A stretch of 64,000 bases of DNA from Natronohydrobacter thiooxidans (GTDB lineage: Bacteria > Pseudomonadota > Alphaproteobacteria > Rhodobacterales > Rhodobacteraceae), in assembly GCF_001884735.1 (NCBI RefSeq), contig NZ_MJAP01000010.1, forward strand, positions 1-64,000, given 5' to 3'. The notes under the pieces are model-generated. The model did no database searches. It was not told the DNA's origin and was given only the letters and a program-made list of their open reading frames with translations. Numbering within the stretch: the stretch's first letter is position 1; every line of letters starts with the position of its first letter. Shown here one piece after another: positions 33,863-41,854 of this stretch. The translations under genes were made by a program, and so were the position numbers.

Positions 33863-35841
33863 CTCGACCGCACGGTCCGCCGCCGCGCGGATGGGCGTGC
33901 CGACGCTGCAGCAGCCGTAACCGCGTCGGGCGCGGATGGGCCCGTGTTCACGGCCAAGGACCTCGCCAACTCTGTCCACCGTGCTTCCGGCCAGCGATCT
34001 GCCCCGGCGATCCAAGCTGCCGCGCGTGCATAGACCCGGCAGTCCAGCGCCTCGTTGCGCTCGCGCAGTTTCTGCCATTCAAGCTTCGAGAACCCGCGCT
34101 TGCTCTTCACGGTGATCAGCTGCTCTGCCGTCAGCTGCTTCAGCCATTCCCCGTCGGCCCATGATGGCAAATGCACTGTTCCCGCCGGGAACGCGGCACC
34201 GGCAGTGATTTCTTCCGGCGTTGGCCGGTCCTGGCGCAGAAAGCGATAGGTCTCAGTCTTGAAGGTCGCCGTGGCAACGGACCAAAGCCGCGCCCCGCGT
34301 CGCAGCCGCTTGCCGCCGATGGTGGCGTCGACATAGGTCGGGCCAGTGACAGGACTCGCCCGATTGAACCCTTCCAGACCCTTGACCGGGGCCACCTGCG
34401 CAAACCCCACCTGCCGCGCCCATGCGTAAACTGCGCTGGTCTCATAGCCGGTGTCGATGGCCAGCTTTGCGATGGTCAGGTGCTGGCCGCTCTCATGCTG
34501 CCATGTCCGGCCCAGCAGATCGGTCAGCTTCTGCCAGCATCCTGGATCGCCGGGGCCGCCCTCGATCACGATATGGTCAATCAGCCAGCTTTCCAGTCCG
34601 CGACCCCACGCCCAGACATCAATCTCGATCCGGTCCTTCTGCACATCAGCGCCAGCGGTCAGAAACAGCCCGCCTGCAGGCACAGTACCCGGTGTCCATG
34701 TCTCGCGCCGCTCTGCCAGTCGCTGCCAGTCCGGGGCTTCGCCGGTTTCGAACCAGGTCTCACCCAGAATGGTGTTGCGAAACGCGCGCATGGCCTCGTC
34801 ATTGCCTTGTGCTGCCTCCCACGCCCGCGCGATCCGCGCCCAGCTGAGCCAGCCGATGGGCGAATAAAGCGCCGAGAGGTGATAGCCGACCGTGTGCGGG
34901 TCCGCGGATTGTGCTGTTGCGCGCCATTCGCCCGCCGCCAGCATGGCTGTCTTGTGGTGCTCTGCGATGGGAGTGTCGCAACCCTCGCAATGGTATTCTG
35001 CCGTCTCGGGGCGGCCCTTGTCCCAGCGCAGCCGCTCGAAGCGCAGCCATTGGCGATGGCCGCAATGTGGGCATGGCACGACATAGCGCCGCTGGTCGCT
35101 CGCTTCGAATTCCCGCTCGATGCGGCTCAGGCCCCGGATGGTCGGCGTCGAGATCAGAAGCGCCTTGCGGCGGTGCGCGAAGGTCAGCGACCGTGCCTCT
35201 GCCAGGGACACTGGATCGCCTTCCTCATCCGCAGAGGCCGGATAGGCATCGACCTCATCGAGAAACAGATAGCGCGCTGGCGTCGAGCGCAGACCCACTG
35301 CCGAATTGGCCCCGGTCATGATCAGAATGCCGCCTGCGAACTCTTTTGAGAGCATCGTGTTGCCTGCATCCCGCGAGCGCGCAGGCTTGATCCGCTCGCG
35401 TAGTTCCGGGCTTTCCTCGATCAGCGGGTCGATCCGCTGGCGCGAATTGCGCTTGGCCAGTTCCACTGTCGGCTGAACCGCCAGCATCGGGCCTGGCGCG
35501 TGGTGCATGACAAAGCCGATGAAGCAGTTGCCCGCTTCTGTCGCGCCCACCTGCGCGGCTTTCATGAACACGACGCGCTGCACCGGGCTCGCGGGCGAAA
35601 GTGCATCCATGATCTCGCGCATATAGGGCGTGCGCGCCGTGCGGTACCGCCCCGGCTCTGCCGAAGCGCGCGAGGACAGCCAGCGATGCCGGTCCGCCCA
35701 TTCCGACACGGTCAGGTCCGGATCAGGCCGGATCCCGCGCGACCAGGCGCGCAGCAGGTCTTTTGCGCCATCGAACCCCGCAACATCGTCATCCAAGACC
35801 AGTTCTGATCTCGGCAAGGCTGTCGAGTTGCGCGCGGACAT
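33850..35841 (-). CDS. terminase large subunit (lambda gpA family)
   Basis: A 663-residue packaging motor and nuclease. The gpA-type opening TVSEWADRHRWLSSRASAEP GRY, the ATPase region VFMKAAQVGATEAGNCFIG (Walker A-like) and YLFLDEVDAYP (Walker B), then ADVQKDRIEIDVWAWGRGLE and DTGYETSAVYAWARQVG of the nuclease half are all present. gpA-type terminases usually cut at cos ends. The start overlaps the small-subunit gene by 53 bp. The 3' end shares 13 bp with the opposite-strand GIY-YIG gene. Confidence 0.94.
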   Translation of the reverse strand: MSARNSTALPRSELVLDDDVAGFDGAKDLLRAWSRGIRPDPDLTVSEWADRHRWLSSRASAEPGRYRTARTPYMREIMDALSPASPVQRVVFMKAAQVGATEAGNCFIGFVMHHAPGPMLAVQPTVELAKRNSRQRIDPLIEESPELRERIKPARSRDAGNTMLSKEFAGGILIMTGANSAVGLRSTPARYLFLDEVDAYPASADEEGDPVSLAEARSLTFAHRRKALLISTPTIRGLSRIEREFEASDQRRYVVPCPHCGHRQWLRFERLRWDKGRPETAEYHCEGCDTPIAEHHKTAMLAAGEWRATAQSADPHTVGYHLSALYSPIGWLSWARIARAWEAAQGNDEAMRAFRNTILGETWFETGEAPDWQRLAERRETWTPGTVPAGGLFLTAGADVQKDRIEIDVWAWGRGLESWLIDHIVIEGGPGDPGCWQKLTDLLGRTWQHESGQHLTIAKLAIDTGYETSAVYAWARQVGFAQVAPVKGLEGFNRASPVTGPTYVDATIGGKRLRRGARLWSVATATFKTETYRFLRQDRPTPEEITAGAAFPAGTVHLPSWADGEWLKQLTAEQLITVKSKRGFSKLEWQKLRERNEALDCRVYARAAAWIAGADRWPEARWTELARSLAVNTGPSAPDAVTAAAASARPSARRRTVRSSYMG

Positions 35842-36391
35842 GGGCTTCCAGAACTTTCTGCATCAGCGCCGCCTCCACTGTGACCTCTTCTCTCAAAGCA
35901 GCGGCCAGTTCCGAGGCCATCAACGCGGCCACTCTGGCAGGCCATGTCACCCAGGCATCGCGTTCCTCGCGCGCCAGCCGAAACATCAAGGTTTCCGCCC
36001 GCGCGCGATCCACCAGCTCACCTTTAAGCTTTTGCAGCCGAATGCGGCGTTCCTGCGCTTTCAGCACCTCATTGGCGGTCTTGGCCTGCAGGAAGGTCGT
36101 GCCGCCGCTGGTCACAGGGGCGGCGAGTCCTTCTTCGCGTAGTGTCTCGCCGACAGAGGCGACGGCCGCCTCAGGGACGGGTTTCAGTTTGGGCTTTGAC
36201 GCCGATGTTGATTTCGGCGCTGCACGAGATTTGGCCGGGTCGGTCATCGCGGCGCGGCGCTTGTCGGACGCCTCAGCGTCGATGCTGCCATCTGCATGCA
36301 GGACCAGCCGCCCGGCTTCCTTGGCCTTCTGGATCGCTCCGCGCGACAGGCCCACGCGGGCGGCATACTGGCGTTCGCTCAGGCCCTGCAT
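35789..36391 (-). CDS. terminase small subunit-like protein
   Basis: A 200-residue protein from ATG 36391 (GAGGGCGAGAG upstream; a TTG at 36418 is less likely). The N-terminus is a helix-turn-helix (LSERQYAARVGLSRGAIQKA then AGRLVLHADGSID), as in Nu1/small terminases that bind the packaging site. A Lys/Ala linker (60-100) and a coiled coil (KAQERRIRLQKLKGELVDRA) follow. It precedes and overlaps the large subunit. A cos site would be expected in the 135 bp upstream, but I could not identify one. Confidence 0.82.
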   Translation of the reverse strand: MQGLSERQYAARVGLSRGAIQKAKEAGRLVLHADGSIDAEASDKRRAAMTDPAKSRAAPKSTSASKPKLKPVPEAAVASVGETLREEGLAAPVTSGGTTFLQAKTANEVLKAQERRIRLQKLKGELVDRARAETLMFRLAREERDAWVTWPARVAALMASELAAALREEVTVEAALMQKVLEAHVRAQLDSLAEIRTGLG

Positions 36392-36440
36392 TGCGCGCTC
36401 TCGCCCTCGATAAAGCAATGAAATTGCTGCGATTTCAGTT

Positions 36441-36468
36441 GATTACACTCTGCCCAAGAGCGATTCTG
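36441..36468 (+). promoter_or_regulatory. shared upstream motif, copy A
   Basis: GATTACAC (36441-36448) and AGCGATTCTG (36459-36468) both recur in the leader of the gene at 37479, and TACACT preceded by GTTG also recurs at 53910. The motif lies 58-85 bp before the start at 36526, in the divergent space between terminase and the plus-strand small genes. It could be a phage promoter or operator. Confidence 0.4.
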
Positions 36469-36525
36469 TGGATGACGCAAACGGGTGCATCGCGCCGCCC
36501 CAAACCACCGCAAGGAAACACAGCC

Positions 36526-36738
36526 ATGACCATCGCCATCCCCTCCGACACGACGCGCATTTTCATCGACCGCAGCCGCTTTGTGCAGGCCATGACCACG
36601 GCTGCGCTGCAGCGCCATCTCAATGACCAGAGCCTGAACGCCGAGGTCTTCGAGATGGCAGGCCGGGTCGGGATCGATTGCCTGACCATCGAGCTGGCCG
36701 ATGTTGTTCCGGTCCTGAAACAGCACGGGCTGATCTGA
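36526..36738 (+). CDS. hypothetical small phage protein, 70 aa
   Basis: A 70-residue protein from ATG 36526 with AAGGAAA upstream. The sequence (FIDRSRFVQAMTTAALQRHL, then GIDCLTIELADVVPVLKQHG) predicts helix-helix-strand-helix and no membrane segment. I do not recognise the family. It is the first of five plus-strand genes ending at a strong terminator. The small, compact size and early-type position would suit an anti-host or anti-restriction protein, but nothing proves that. Confidence 0.6.
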   Translation: MTIAIPSDTTRIFIDRSRFVQAMTTAALQRHLNDQSLNAEVFEMAGRVGIDCLTIELADVVPVLKQHGLI

Positions 36739-36782
36739 GCACGCGCGAAACCACCCACATTCACCCCTGAAAGGCCAGCATC

Positions 36783-37001
36783 ATGACCGCCATCTCCACC
36801 ATCCGGATCGACTGCGACGCACTGCCGGACCCGCTGAACCTGAAAGCCCCGGACGCAGCCGCCCGCATGATCGCCGCCGCATTGCGCGATGAGGGGGTGG
36901 AGGCGGAAGCCTCACACGTCACCTCGCAGATCAGGATCGAACTGCCGACCTCCCAGCTTGTCGCTGCCAGCACCATGCTGGCCAGTCTGCAGATGATCTG
37001 A
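36783..37001 (+). CDS. hypothetical small phage protein, 72 aa
   Basis: A 72-residue protein, MTAISTIRIDCDALPDPLNL at the start, with helix RMIAAALRDEGVEAEASHVT and SQIRIELPTSQLVAASTMLA. Alternating strands and helices suggest a small alpha/beta fold. It follows the previous gene by 44 bp and the next by 11 bp. Function unknown. Confidence 0.6.
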   Translation: MTAISTIRIDCDALPDPLNLKAPDAAARMIAAALRDEGVEAEASHVTSQIRIELPTSQLVAASTMLASLQMI

Positions 37002-37012
37002 GGAAGTCATCC

Positions 37013-37375
37013 ATGACCTTATCTTTCAACTGCCTCTCCGAAGGCGAGACCCTCGACGATGTGATCCGCCGCAACTGTGCCATTGGCTTCGATCTGCGCT
37101 TCTGCCGCAGTGTGGCTGTATCCGAGCATGACCGTGACACCGAAACTTGCGATCCGTCCGAGGCGGAGTTCGCGACGCTCTATGCGCTGACCGATCTGGG
37201 TGAGGCGATTGCCATCCACGATGCCAATCTGACCAGCGCCGGGGCGGATGAGGTCGCCGCCGTCGCGCGCGCGCTGTTTGTCGCGCTCGTCAATGCGCGG
37301 CGCGACCCGCCCGATGCCGCCCAGCGCCATGAGGCGGAACAGGCCGCGCTGATCGATCCGGACCGGATCGAATGA
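37013..37375 (+). CDS. hypothetical phage protein, 120 aa
   Basis: A 120-residue acidic protein (LSEGETLDDVIRRNCAIGFD; LYALTDLGEAIAIHDANLTS; AALIDPDRIE at the end). Three cysteines, no membrane segment, no known domain seen. It starts 11 bp after the 72-residue gene, so they are co-transcribed. Confidence 0.6.
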   Translation: MTLSFNCLSEGETLDDVIRRNCAIGFDLRFCRSVAVSEHDRDTETCDPSEAEFATLYALTDLGEAIAIHDANLTSAGADEVAAVARALFVALVNARRDPPDAAQRHEAEQAALIDPDRIE

Positions 37376-37402
37376 TCAGATAGCAACATTATGGCTTTGA
37401 TT

Positions 37403-37443
37403 TACCTACACTTTCCGGCGCGCTCGAGCGATTCTGATTACAC
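37403..37443 (+). promoter_or_regulatory. shared upstream motif, copy B
   Basis: CCTACACTTTCCGG (37405-37418), AGCGATTCTG (37427-37436) and GATTACAC (37436-37443) lie 36-75 bp before the gene at 37479. Two of these words recur exactly upstream of 36526; the first recurs with one change at 53913. Probably regulatory for the second half of this gene group. Confidence 0.42.
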
Positions 37444-37478
37444 AAGGACGATGCAACTCACCCCACGGAGCCTCCGCC

Positions 37479-37880
37479 ATGACCACGCCCGCCATCCTGC
37501 CCAGCCGCAACCCTGACCACGGGTTTTTCGGGACTCTGACGACTTGCCCCGAGCGCGACCGGCGCAGCGTGGAGGTCTGGGCTCTGGCCTCGACCCTGAT
37601 CGCCAAGGCGATCCGCGCCTCCACCGAGGAAGAGATGATCGGCATCCGCGACTTTCTGGACAGCCGCATGGGCCGCCATTTCGCCGATGATGTCGTGGGC
37701 AACATGGTGGGTTGCAAGATCGACAGCGAGACCGCGATCAGATCCGCGATCCGCCGCTGGCAGGACTGGCGCATCTCGCGCCAGCTTGAGCGCGACGAGG
37801 GCATCCCCGCAGGGCTGCCCTACCTGACCGGCTGGGTTCAGCATTTCGCCATCGCGGCAAGCATGGCTGAAAGCGACTGA
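37479..37880 (+). CDS. hypothetical phage protein, 133 aa
   Basis: A 133-residue mostly helical protein (RRSVEVWALASTLIAKAIRA; EEEMIGIRDFLDSRMGRHFA; WQDWRISRQLERDEGIPAGL). No known domain seen. The preceding 103-bp space holds the motif shared with the start of the gene group, and a GC-rich hairpin follows 23 bp after the stop, so it may be its own transcription unit. Confidence 0.6.
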   Translation: MTTPAILPSRNPDHGFFGTLTTCPERDRRSVEVWALASTLIAKAIRASTEEEMIGIRDFLDSRMGRHFADDVVGNMVGCKIDSETAIRSAIRRWQDWRISRQLERDEGIPAGLPYLTGWVQHFAIAASMAESD

Positions 37881-37903
37881 TCCCTCACCGCCCGGTCAGG
37901 ACG

Positions 37904-37921
37904 GCCCGCCCTTTGGCGGGC
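37904..37921 (+). terminator. short GC-rich hairpin after the 133-aa gene
   Basis: GCCCGCC (37904-37910), loop CTTT, GGCGGGC (37915-37921): a perfect 7-bp stem followed by TTCACC. There is only a very short T-run, so it is probably a partial terminator or attenuator between this gene and the DUF3489 gene. Confidence 0.5.
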
Positions 37922-37974
37922 TTCACCCGGTAGAAGCCTGCGCATGTCGCGCGAGCCGAAACCGGAGACCAACC

Positions 37975-38508
37975 ATGACCCAGATCCAGCTATCCGACGC
38001 CCAAGCCGTCATCCTGTCTGCCGCCTGCGCGCGCGAGGACGGAGCAGTGTTTCCCGTCACGGCCAGCCTCAAGGGCGGTGCTGTTGGCAATGTCTGCAAG
38101 AGCCTTCTCAAGCGCGGGCTGATCGAGGAAACCTCCGCCAGCGACCAGACCACTGTCTGGCGGCATGACGAAGAGCGCGGACCGCTGACTTTACGCGCCA
38201 CGGCACTGGCCTGTGCCGCCCTCGGGATCACCGATGCTCCGGAGGAACAAACGAACAGCCAGCCCGGGACCGAAGCAGTGCCACAGCCCGCCCGCCGTCG
38301 CAGCGGCACCAAGCAGGAGGCCCTGATCGCCATGCTCCGCACTGAGGGCGGCGCGACCATCGAGGAAATCGCCGCGGCCCTTGAGTGGCAACCGCATACC
38401 GCGAGGGGGGCCATGTCCGGCGCGCTGAAAAAGAAGCTTGGCCTGATTATCACCTCCGAGAAAGTCGAGGGTCGAGGGCGCGTCTATCGCGCCTCAACAC
38501 CAGATTAA
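37975..38508 (+). CDS. DUF3489-domain protein
   Basis: A 177-residue protein. The N-terminal half (LSDAQAVILSAACAREDGAV, FPVTASLKGGAVGNVCKSLL, KRGLIEET) and C-terminal half (GTKQEALIAMLRTEGGATIE, then WQPHTARGAMSGALKKKLGL) each look like a winged helix; the second is the DUF3489 domain frequent in alphaproteobacterial phages and plasmids. A DNA-binding role is likely from the two winged-helix-like units. It is the last gene before the intrinsic terminator at 38657. Confidence 0.85.
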   Translation: MTQIQLSDAQAVILSAACAREDGAVFPVTASLKGGAVGNVCKSLLKRGLIEETSASDQTTVWRHDEERGPLTLRATALACAALGITDAPEEQTNSQPGTEAVPQPARRRSGTKQEALIAMLRTEGGATIEEIAAALEWQPHTARGAMSGALKKKLGLIITSEKVEGRGRVYRASTPD

Positions 38509-38656
38509 GATGCTCTGCGGCCCAAGGACACAAAATATAGTTGTTTCCGTATTGCAGAATCGGTGGCGCTCTGCAAATCTTCACCGAAGATCAGGCATTC
38601 GCTGTCGATCTGCTCTCAGTCGGCACTTGCCTGCGCCGACTTGACTGCCTCAAACT

Positions 38657-38683
38657 GGGCCAGCCATGTGCTGGCCCGTTTTT
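38657..38683 (+). terminator. intrinsic terminator of the plus-strand small-gene operon
   Basis: GGGCCAGC (38657-38664), 5-base loop, GCTGGCCC (38670-38677), then GTTTTT: a perfect 8-bp GC stem with U-tract. It lies between convergent genes (stop of DUF3489 at 38508, stop of the minus-strand gene at 38683). The 148 bp before it show no gene. Confidence 0.85.
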
Positions 38684-39165
38684 CATTTGCCGATCTGGCG
38701 CTGCTCAAGGTTCTCGTCATCGCCGTCGGATTTCATGACATTGGCGATGAGATGGTTCAGGGTCTCATTGAAATAGCTGGTCAGCTCGCGATGCAGGGTC
38801 TGGAACTCGCGCGCGATGGTCTGCTCGAAGCGCGTCTGCTGGACACGCACCATGACCGTCGTGCGGCGCTGGCGCGGATAGCGATAGGGTTTGACGTCAT
38901 GCTTGCGGCACAAGGCAACGAACAGCCGCACAGCCCAGAGATCGGGCAACGAGTATTGCAACTCGATGACCGGCTCATCCTGTGACGGGGCATCAATATC
39001 CAGCCGGGATTGCAGCCGTTCAAGCGCAGCGCCTGCGGCGGCACGTTCACCTGCTGTCGCCCCTCTGGAAAACAGCGCTTCCAGCTTCGCAAGTTTTTCC
39101 CTGATGTCGTCCTGGTCGCGCATCCCGTCCGTCCGCCTGATCCGATCTGCGGCGGCGTAGACCAT
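38683..39165 (-). CDS. hypothetical phage protein, 160 aa (DUF2786-like?)
   Basis: A 160-residue charged protein. A helical N-terminus (REKLAKLEALFSRGATAGER, AAAGAALERLQSRL) recalls the DUF2786 start, and the C-terminus YSLPDLWAVRLFVALCRKHD with VMVRVQQTRFEQTIAREFQT recalls the partner DUF7168-type region. I am not certain of either. It ends the minus-strand early operon, right at a terminator. Confidence 0.6.
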   Translation of the reverse strand: MVYAAADRIRRTDGMRDQDDIREKLAKLEALFSRGATAGERAAAGAALERLQSRLDIDAPSQDEPVIELQYSLPDLWAVRLFVALCRKHDVKPYRYPRQRRTTVMVRVQQTRFEQTIAREFQTLHRELTSYFNETLNHLIANVMKSDGDDENLEQRQIGK

Positions 39166-39195
39166 CCTGCCCGCGCGGGGTCAAGCAATCCGGCC

Positions 39196-39408
39196 TCAGC
39201 GCAGGCCCTCGAACAGGCGTCGCAAGGCATAGCCACGTGCAATCGACACGACAGTGAAAACCAAGCCCATCTTCAGGTTCTGCGCCAGCGTGGCGTGCAG
39301 CCCGAAGACGGGGAAGATCAGGATCTGCGTGATCACCGCCAGCGTGTAGCCCACGATCACGTTGGCAATAGCCTCGATCAGTGACATTTTGCGTGTCTGT
39401 TTCATCAC
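39196..39408 (-). CDS. DUF7220-like small membrane protein
   Basis: A 70-residue protein with two predicted membrane helices (about 11-31, IEAIANVIVGYTLAVITQIL; about 45-60, GLVFTVVSIARGYALRR) that matches the small membrane family DUF7220 found in phages and plasmids. Function unknown. It starts 7 bp from the end of the methyltransferase gene. Confidence 0.72.
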   Translation of the reverse strand: MMKQTRKMSLIEAIANVIVGYTLAVITQILIFPVFGLHATLAQNLKMGLVFTVVSIARGYALRRLFEGLR

Positions 39409-39414
39409 ACGCCC

Positions 39415-40512
39415 TCATCCATCGGCCAGCAATTCAGCCGCGAGAGTTCGCAGCGCATGCGCTGCAACCAGGGGGACCACGCCGTTGCCACAGAGGCGAA
39501 GCCGGTCCACCCGGTGGGCCAGCCCATCAGCGCCTCGACGAACAGCGGGTTCAAGGTCCGGCGCACATCGAAGGTACCGCTCCCAGCCATCGGCGTCACC
39601 AGGACCTGGCGGCCAAGCAGGCCGTTCACCGGGGTGTTTGCAAGTCTCGTGGCTCCGTCCTTGTGATCGCGAGCCGTCGGGGTCATCCATAGCCCCGCCG
39701 AATGGGTCAGGTCGGCCGTGCGGCGGTTGCCCGCGCTCGGCTTGCATCCGTCGTTGGCCATCGGCGTCGGCCACATCGCGGCCGTCGTTGCGAGATTCAT
39801 CCCGTGCTGCCCCGCTGCCTGCGACGGCGTCGGCTTCGTCTGTCGGTTCTCGTTGGCGCTTGCCCTCGGCGTCGGCCAGAGCCGCAGCAGCTCCGTCCGG
39901 TTCCCGCCACTCGACCGGGTGCCAGAGCAGGCGCGCGGGGTCGGCCAGCTCGTCGCCCTCGCGGATGGCGAGGATGAAGAGCCGCTCACGCTTGTGGGGT
40001 GCGCCGACTTCCGCCGCTGTGAAGAGGCCTGCCGCAAGGCGGTAGCCCATGCCGACCAGTCCGCTGGCGACGTCGGGGAAGCCGAGGCGGAGATGATGGG
40101 CGACATTCTCGAGGAAGACGAAAGGGGGCTCGACCTCACCGATGATGCGCGCGACATGCGGCCAGAGGTGCCGCGGGTCGTCCGCGCCCCGGCGCTTGCC
40201 CGCGACGGAGAACGGCTGGCACGGATAGCCCGCAGTGATGATATCCACCGCGCCGCGCCATGGGCGGCCGTCGAAGGTTCCAACGTCGTCCCAGACAATA
40301 GCCTGATCCATGGACGCGTCTTCCATCCGCGCCACGAGAGTGGCTGCGGCGTAGGTTTCCCGTTCGACATGGCCCACAGCACGATATCTGGGGATGGCGA
40401 TGGCGAGCCCGAGGTCGAGCCCGCCCGCGCCAGAGCAGAGGGAGAGGCCGAAGAGGCATGCGTCTCCGGCCCCGGAAGCGTCTCCGGAGGAAGGTAAAGC
40501 CAGGTCATGCAT
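39415..40512 (-). CDS. phage DNA (cytosine-5) methyltransferase
   Basis: A 365-residue C5-methyltransferase: motif I LCSGAGGLDLG (25-35), motif IV with the catalytic Cys PCQPFS (97-102), motif VI ENV (135-137), and QRRERLF-type motif VIII GAPHKRERLFILA. A solitary enzyme with no partner nuclease beside it. It would methylate phage DNA and so block host restriction. An alternative frame over the same region (39405-40517) has no motifs. The start overlaps the stop of the ParB-type methyltransferase gene region by a few bases. Confidence 0.92.
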   Translation of the reverse strand: MHDLALPSSGDASGAGDACLFGLSLCSGAGGLDLGLAIAIPRYRAVGHVERETYAAATLVARMEDASMDQAIVWDDVGTFDGRPWRGAVDIITAGYPCQPFSVAGKRRGADDPRHLWPHVARIIGEVEPPFVFLENVAHHLRLGFPDVASGLVGMGYRLAAGLFTAAEVGAPHKRERLFILAIREGDELADPARLLWHPVEWREPDGAAAALADAEGKRQREPTDEADAVAGSGAARDESRNDGRDVADADGQRRMQAERGQPPHGRPDPFGGAMDDPDGSRSQGRSHETCKHPGERPAWPPGPGDADGWERYLRCAPDLEPAVRRGADGLAHRVDRLRLCGNGVVPLVAAHALRTLAAELLADG

Positions 40513-40513
40513 G

Positions 40514-41854
40514 TCACGCGGCGGCTTCGGGGAGGGTTTCAGGTTCGGCCGGGGCTTCGCCCAGCCGCTCGGCTCTCACCTGCGCGAAGGTGCGACCGTC
40601 GCCATCGAGGATCGCTTCCTTGCCGGTCTCGGCCTGCCAGCGCTCGACGGCGACGTCGACATAGGCCGGGCTGATTTCCATCGCGAAGACGCGGCGGCCG
40701 TTGGCTTCGCCCGCCATGATCTGCGAACCCGAGCCCGAGAAGGGCTCGTAGCAGAGGCCGCCCCGCGCCACATGCTGGCGCATCGGGATCCCGAACGCGT
40801 CCAGCGGTTTCGGGGTCGGGTGATCGGGGCGCTCGTCCTTGGCGAAGGACGGCATCTCCCAGGTCGATGGCAGCGTCTGCTCGGCCACCTTCGGCGGGCG
40901 GTTCGGGCGGCGCCAGCCCATGAAACAGGGTTCGTGCTTCCAGAGGTAGTGGGACCGGGTCAGCACGCCGCGGTCCTTCACCCAGATGATCTGTTGGTGG
41001 ACGAAGGCGCCCACCTTCTCCCAGCAAGCCTCCAGCATCGCCTGGCGGCGCGAGGCGTGCCAGCAGTACCAGGCGGCGTTCTCTGCGATCGCCTCGGCGA
41101 CGGCGGCGGCAATGAAGCCGTCGTAGAGTTCCGCCCCCTGCGAACTGTCGTCCCAGGTCGTGCCGTAGGACGCGGACCAGTCCTTGTTGCGGGTCGGATG
41201 GTTCGAGCCGTCGTAATCGACGAGATACGGCGGGTCGGTGGCGAACAGGATCGCGCGCTCACCATTCATCAGGCGGCGCACATCGGCGGCGCTGGTGCTG
41301 TCGCCGCAGAGCAGCCGGTGGTCGCCGAGGATCCAGAGATCGCCGGTGCGCGAGGCCGGATTGCGGGGCGGTTCGGGGATGGTCACCGGCGGCACGGAGC
41401 CTCCGGCGCCACCTTCTTCCCCGTCCCCTTCCGGCACGAAGGCCAGCAGCTTGTCCAACTCGCCGTCGGAAAACCCGACCAGCGACAGGTCGAAATCGTC
41501 CGCCAGCAGGTCGTTCAGTTCCGCCGACAGCAGCGCCTCGTCCCAGGTGCCGAGTTCGGTCAGCTTATTGTCCGCGATCCGGTAGGCCCGGCGCTGCGCC
41601 TCGGTGAGGTGACCCAGCACGATCACCGGCGCTTCGTTCAGCCCGAGCTGCGTCGCGGCGAGGACGCGCCCGTGGCCAGCGATCAGCTCACCATCCTCCG
41701 CAACGAGGCACGGCACGGTCCAGCCGAACTCGGCCATGCTGGCGGCAATCTTCGCGACCTGATCCGCGCCATGCGCCTTCGCGTTCTTCGCATAGGGCTG
41801 CAGGCGCGACAGCGGCCACGTCTCGATCGCGTCCGGGGCGAAGCTCAGCGTCAT
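40514..41854 (-). CDS. ParB-like domain fused to N6/N4 DNA methyltransferase
   Basis: A 446-residue protein. Residues 1-100 are a ParB/sulfiredoxin-like domain with LIAGHGRVLAA (58-67) and AYRIADNKL. A DNA methylase domain follows with catalytic motif DPPY (207-210) and the AdoMet motif FSGSG late in the chain, so it is a beta-class amino-methyltransferase. This fusion is common in prophages of Rhodobacterales and other alphaproteobacteria. Together with the adjacent C5 enzyme it would give the phage two kinds of protective methylation. Confidence 0.92.
   Translation of the reverse strand: MTLSFAPDAIETWPLSRLQPYAKNAKAHGADQVAKIAASMAEFGWTVPCLVAEDGELIAGHGRVLAATQLGLNEAPVIVLGHLTEAQRRAYRIADNKLTELGTWDEALLSAELNDLLADDFDLSLVGFSDGELDKLLAFVPEGDGEEGGAGGSVPPVTIPEPPRNPASRTGDLWILGDHRLLCGDSTSAADVRRLMNGERAILFATDPPYLVDYDGSNHPTRNKDWSASYGTTWDDSSQGAELYDGFIAAAVAEAIAENAAWYCWHASRRQAMLEACWEKVGAFVHQQIIWVKDRGVLTRSHYLWKHEPCFMGWRRPNRPPKVAEQTLPSTWEMPSFAKDERPDHPTPKPLDAFGIPMRQHVARGGLCYEPFSGSGSQIMAGEANGRRVFAMEISPAYVDVAVERWQAETGKEAILDGDGRTFAQVRAERLGEAPAEPETLPEAAA

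Noticed and set aside
13901-36391. Interpretation of the structural cluster as a gene transfer agent
   Set aside because: Only the tail tip resembles GTA genes. A serine recombinase, replication genes, lambda-type head genes and its own methyltransferases show a full temperate phage.
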